From Paragonimus skrjabini miyazakii (lineage: Eukaryota; Platyhelminthes; Trematoda; Plagiorchiida; Troglotrematidae): a stretch of 64,000 bases of DNA. Below are positions 61,651 to 64,000 of this stretch, one piece after another; within the stretch, counting starts at the first letter, position 1; each line of letters begins with the position of its first letter. Both the position numbers and the translations under genes were made by a program. Location: assembly GCA_014338405.1 (NCBI GenBank), contig JTDE01000181.1, positions 226,172 to 290,171 on the forward strand, given 5' to 3'. The notes beneath the pieces were generated by a model. The model worked only from the letters and a program-made list of their open reading frames with translations, did no database searches and was not told where the DNA came from.

Positions 61651-64000
61651 GTCTATTCAAAACTATCTGCTTTCAACTTATCTCACGATCTATTAACTAT
61701 GTTAATACCATAGTAACATATGCGAGTATCCCAAACTAGTAATACACCTAAAACATCCTTTGGTTTCGTCATGTTTTTGTTCATCAGGTTTACGTTTGTG
61801 TTGTGTGGTTTATGCTACCTCGGTCCAAGAGGACTGAAAGAGGCTGTCCTGCATCCTACGGAGCAACGTTGGCGACCAATGAATGAAGTCTAAGAAAGGG
61901 TTGAGAATACTTAACTCTCCATTGCCGTCCCAATCGGAGGCCAGCGATACTGAAGGAAACAATTGAGTGCGGATAATGTTTCATTCGTCAGCAAACAAAA
62001 TGCCTCACAATAACAGTTTGCATCGAGATGGAAACGAAACAGATTTAGAAGATAAATCTTCATAAAGAAAAATGCAACTTAACCGTACGGATGTGTGTAC
62101 TGAGTGAAACCAAATTTATCACAATACTGAGGATGGCAAGACTAAACAGACCATCAGTGATCTATAAGTACCGCGTGCTCTTTGCCTTATTTTAAAGGCA
62201 CTTGGATCACAAGACAAAAATCAACTTCTGCCTAATATGCCTTTTACACACGCACACACTGCAACACTTTTAATGCATCGTGTAATTCATTTTTTGTCAC
62301 ACTTGCAAGCCTGTTGATGGCATTGTTAGACCTCTGTGATTGATCGGGCTACAAGCCAGAAACTATGTACCTACCGAAAACCCTTTACTGTCAACAAACT
62401 TGGCAAACCTCTTCCGTCAATCGAGGATGATGGCATAATAGTGGTCAGCTAAATCACCGATGCCTACTATAGACGAGCGGGTTTTTGTAAGATTTCGATC
62501 AAGGCATGATGGAACATATAGTTGTGACACTGTTTGCAGATATGATTGCAAAAAGAATCAAAGGCTACCTTTTCAGTTGACTTGTTCATTGTCCGGTATA
62601 TCGGTGCAGTGTACTGAATGGACAATAAACCTCATTAAGTTGGACAACTTCTGTCCATAGCCGGTTCCGTCACGCGTGACTTAAACAGAACTGTGACAGC
62701 CACGCACCATATAAGAAACCGTACATAAAGGAAATCACCCTGCTTAAACACTGACCCTTTTTGGTCGAACAGAATTAATAATCCTGTTGCCAACCGCTTA
62801 CTTATGAAGAATGAAAAAACAACAGGTACTATGGCCGCCACAACACGGTTACCATTTACTAATAAACAACTACATTAATCGGCGTGAATTGGTATGTTGT
62901 TTTTTAAACACACCGTCTTTACATCTCTATCTCTGTCCGTACGAATCTGTGACAACGACGTGTGAGAGTCGAAATCACCGTATGAAAAACGATAGAGAAA
63001 AAACTGTTGATCGTGCACTGCAACTTGCTGCACGCTTGAGTAGTCCTGTGAATGGCAACCAATAGAATGAACCCGGTATAAATCGGACGAAATATTCCGA
63101 TGTGGATGCACTCCGGCTTCTGTATACCCTCACCCCTACTCACAAGAATAGTACTGGTTGTTACTACCCCGATTTACTCATTGTCAACCGATTAGATGCC
63201 TATCAGTCGTGGTCCTAACGGTCTTCTATCCTCATCCAACTATGTGTATAGGTGGTTCATTTCAACCCGTCTCTTCATCAGACTGGCCGTTATCGTGTCT
63301 ATCAACCAGTCAGTGACCAGGATAGCAGAGACAAGCAGTGTGTGCTTTTCCATCCGTTCGCCACAACAAAGAACGAAAGACTGGGAGTGAAATGCACTAT
63401 GTACCAGCAGAACCCGGATTAGTCTTTCTAAGTTAGATGATCCCGGCGCCAAGGTGGTATGTTCATTTACAAAAATATGGGTAGAAACTGCAGTACTTTT
63501 TATCACCTACGCATAATCACAGACTGGGCTCAATGAAAAGTGTTGTGAACTCAAGCAGACTGATCAATCGATTGGACCATGCAATGACATACACATCCCG
63601 GAGGTCGATATGCTGTGCTGCCGGAATGTCGAGACCTATCAAGCATGCCGTGACACGATAATGCCGGCTGCGTATCCCGCTACATACTTTATTCCCCGAA
63701 ATGTTTCTCTCTCTCTTGTTCCGCCTAGTTGCAAGAAACAAACAGGTTATACGATATTGCGCCGGAAAATTTACTTTCACTATGAAATATCGCAAAACGG
63801 TTAATACAAATTGTAACTTATTAGTAAGCCAAAACTTCCACAAGTAAATACTGTAATCATATGCTTGCAACCTACCATGTTATTCTGTCCAGTAATAATT
63901 CCGTACTAAATGAACAGAGTTAGTAACAAGCGGTCTATACCTCTTCACAAATGGTATAATCTCAACAAGTTAAAATCAGTTGTCGCTGATCTTAATTAGT

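Larger units (their letters stand above)
59080..64000. other. No identifiable gene apart from the SINE fragments listed
   Basis: Only short frames; the longest (63517-63870 minus, 117 codons) has no recognised domain and overlaps a plus-strand frame. Confidence 0.55.

Noticed and set aside
1..64000. CRISPR array, operon, rRNA or phage features
   Set aside because: No regularly spaced repeats, no dense co-directional genes and no rRNA signatures; the window is metazoan nuclear DNA.

Overview
The window is nuclear DNA from an animal, most likely a flatworm and probably a digenean trematode. The evidence is AT-rich sequence with very low gene density, one gene split by a 4.7 kb intron, tRNA-derived SINE copies, decayed non-LTR and LTR retroelements, and a 100-N scaffold gap. 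The flatworm assignment is an inference from the style of repeats and the very long Six protein; no rRNA or mitochondrial marker is present. There are no operons, CRISPR arrays or other bacterial features.

The one gene I can identify with confidence is a Six3/6 (optix) class homeobox transcription factor on the + strand. Exon 1 (26239-27704) encodes a ~300-residue unique N-terminus, the SIX domain and the homeodomain. A phase-2 GT-AG intron (27705-32442) follows within a few codons of the homeodomain. Exon 2 (32443-34009) encodes about 520 residues of Ser/Pro/Asn-rich, probably disordered tail. The spliced reading frame is continuous and gives 1010 residues, roughly three to four times a typical vertebrate Six3 or Six6. 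A GC-richer, hairpin-bearing stretch (25561-26238) lies directly upstream and is the natural place for the promoter and 5' UTR. A polyadenylation-like AATAAA is at 34681.

The 26 kb upstream of this gene is nearly gene-free. It holds a probable RTE-like retroelement 3' end with an (ATG)24 tail (14040-14392), an unidentified but coding-looking open frame (17371-17676), SINE pieces, and a few weak minus-strand frames (21903-24170). The 30 kb downstream holds full or partial SINEs (37614, 46690, 56619, 57411, 60862, 61405, 61586), a 3 kb minus-strand R2-like retroelement (38840-41800), and gypsy-like integrase remnants in opposed orientation (58511-59060). The R2-like element still shows two C2H2 fingers, a Myb-like segment, part of the reverse transcriptase, the thumb and the endonuclease knuckle, but with frameshifts, a deleted RT active-site box and substituted catalytic residues.

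Overall the picture is an isolated developmental regulator in a large, repeat-seeded non-coding territory. The points most worth a second look are the unusually long Six3/6 protein with a candidate CtBP motif, a possible 46-bp terminal micro-intron, the structured 5' region, an R2-architecture element outside any visible rDNA, and an open frame whose end appears to be made from a SINE fragment.
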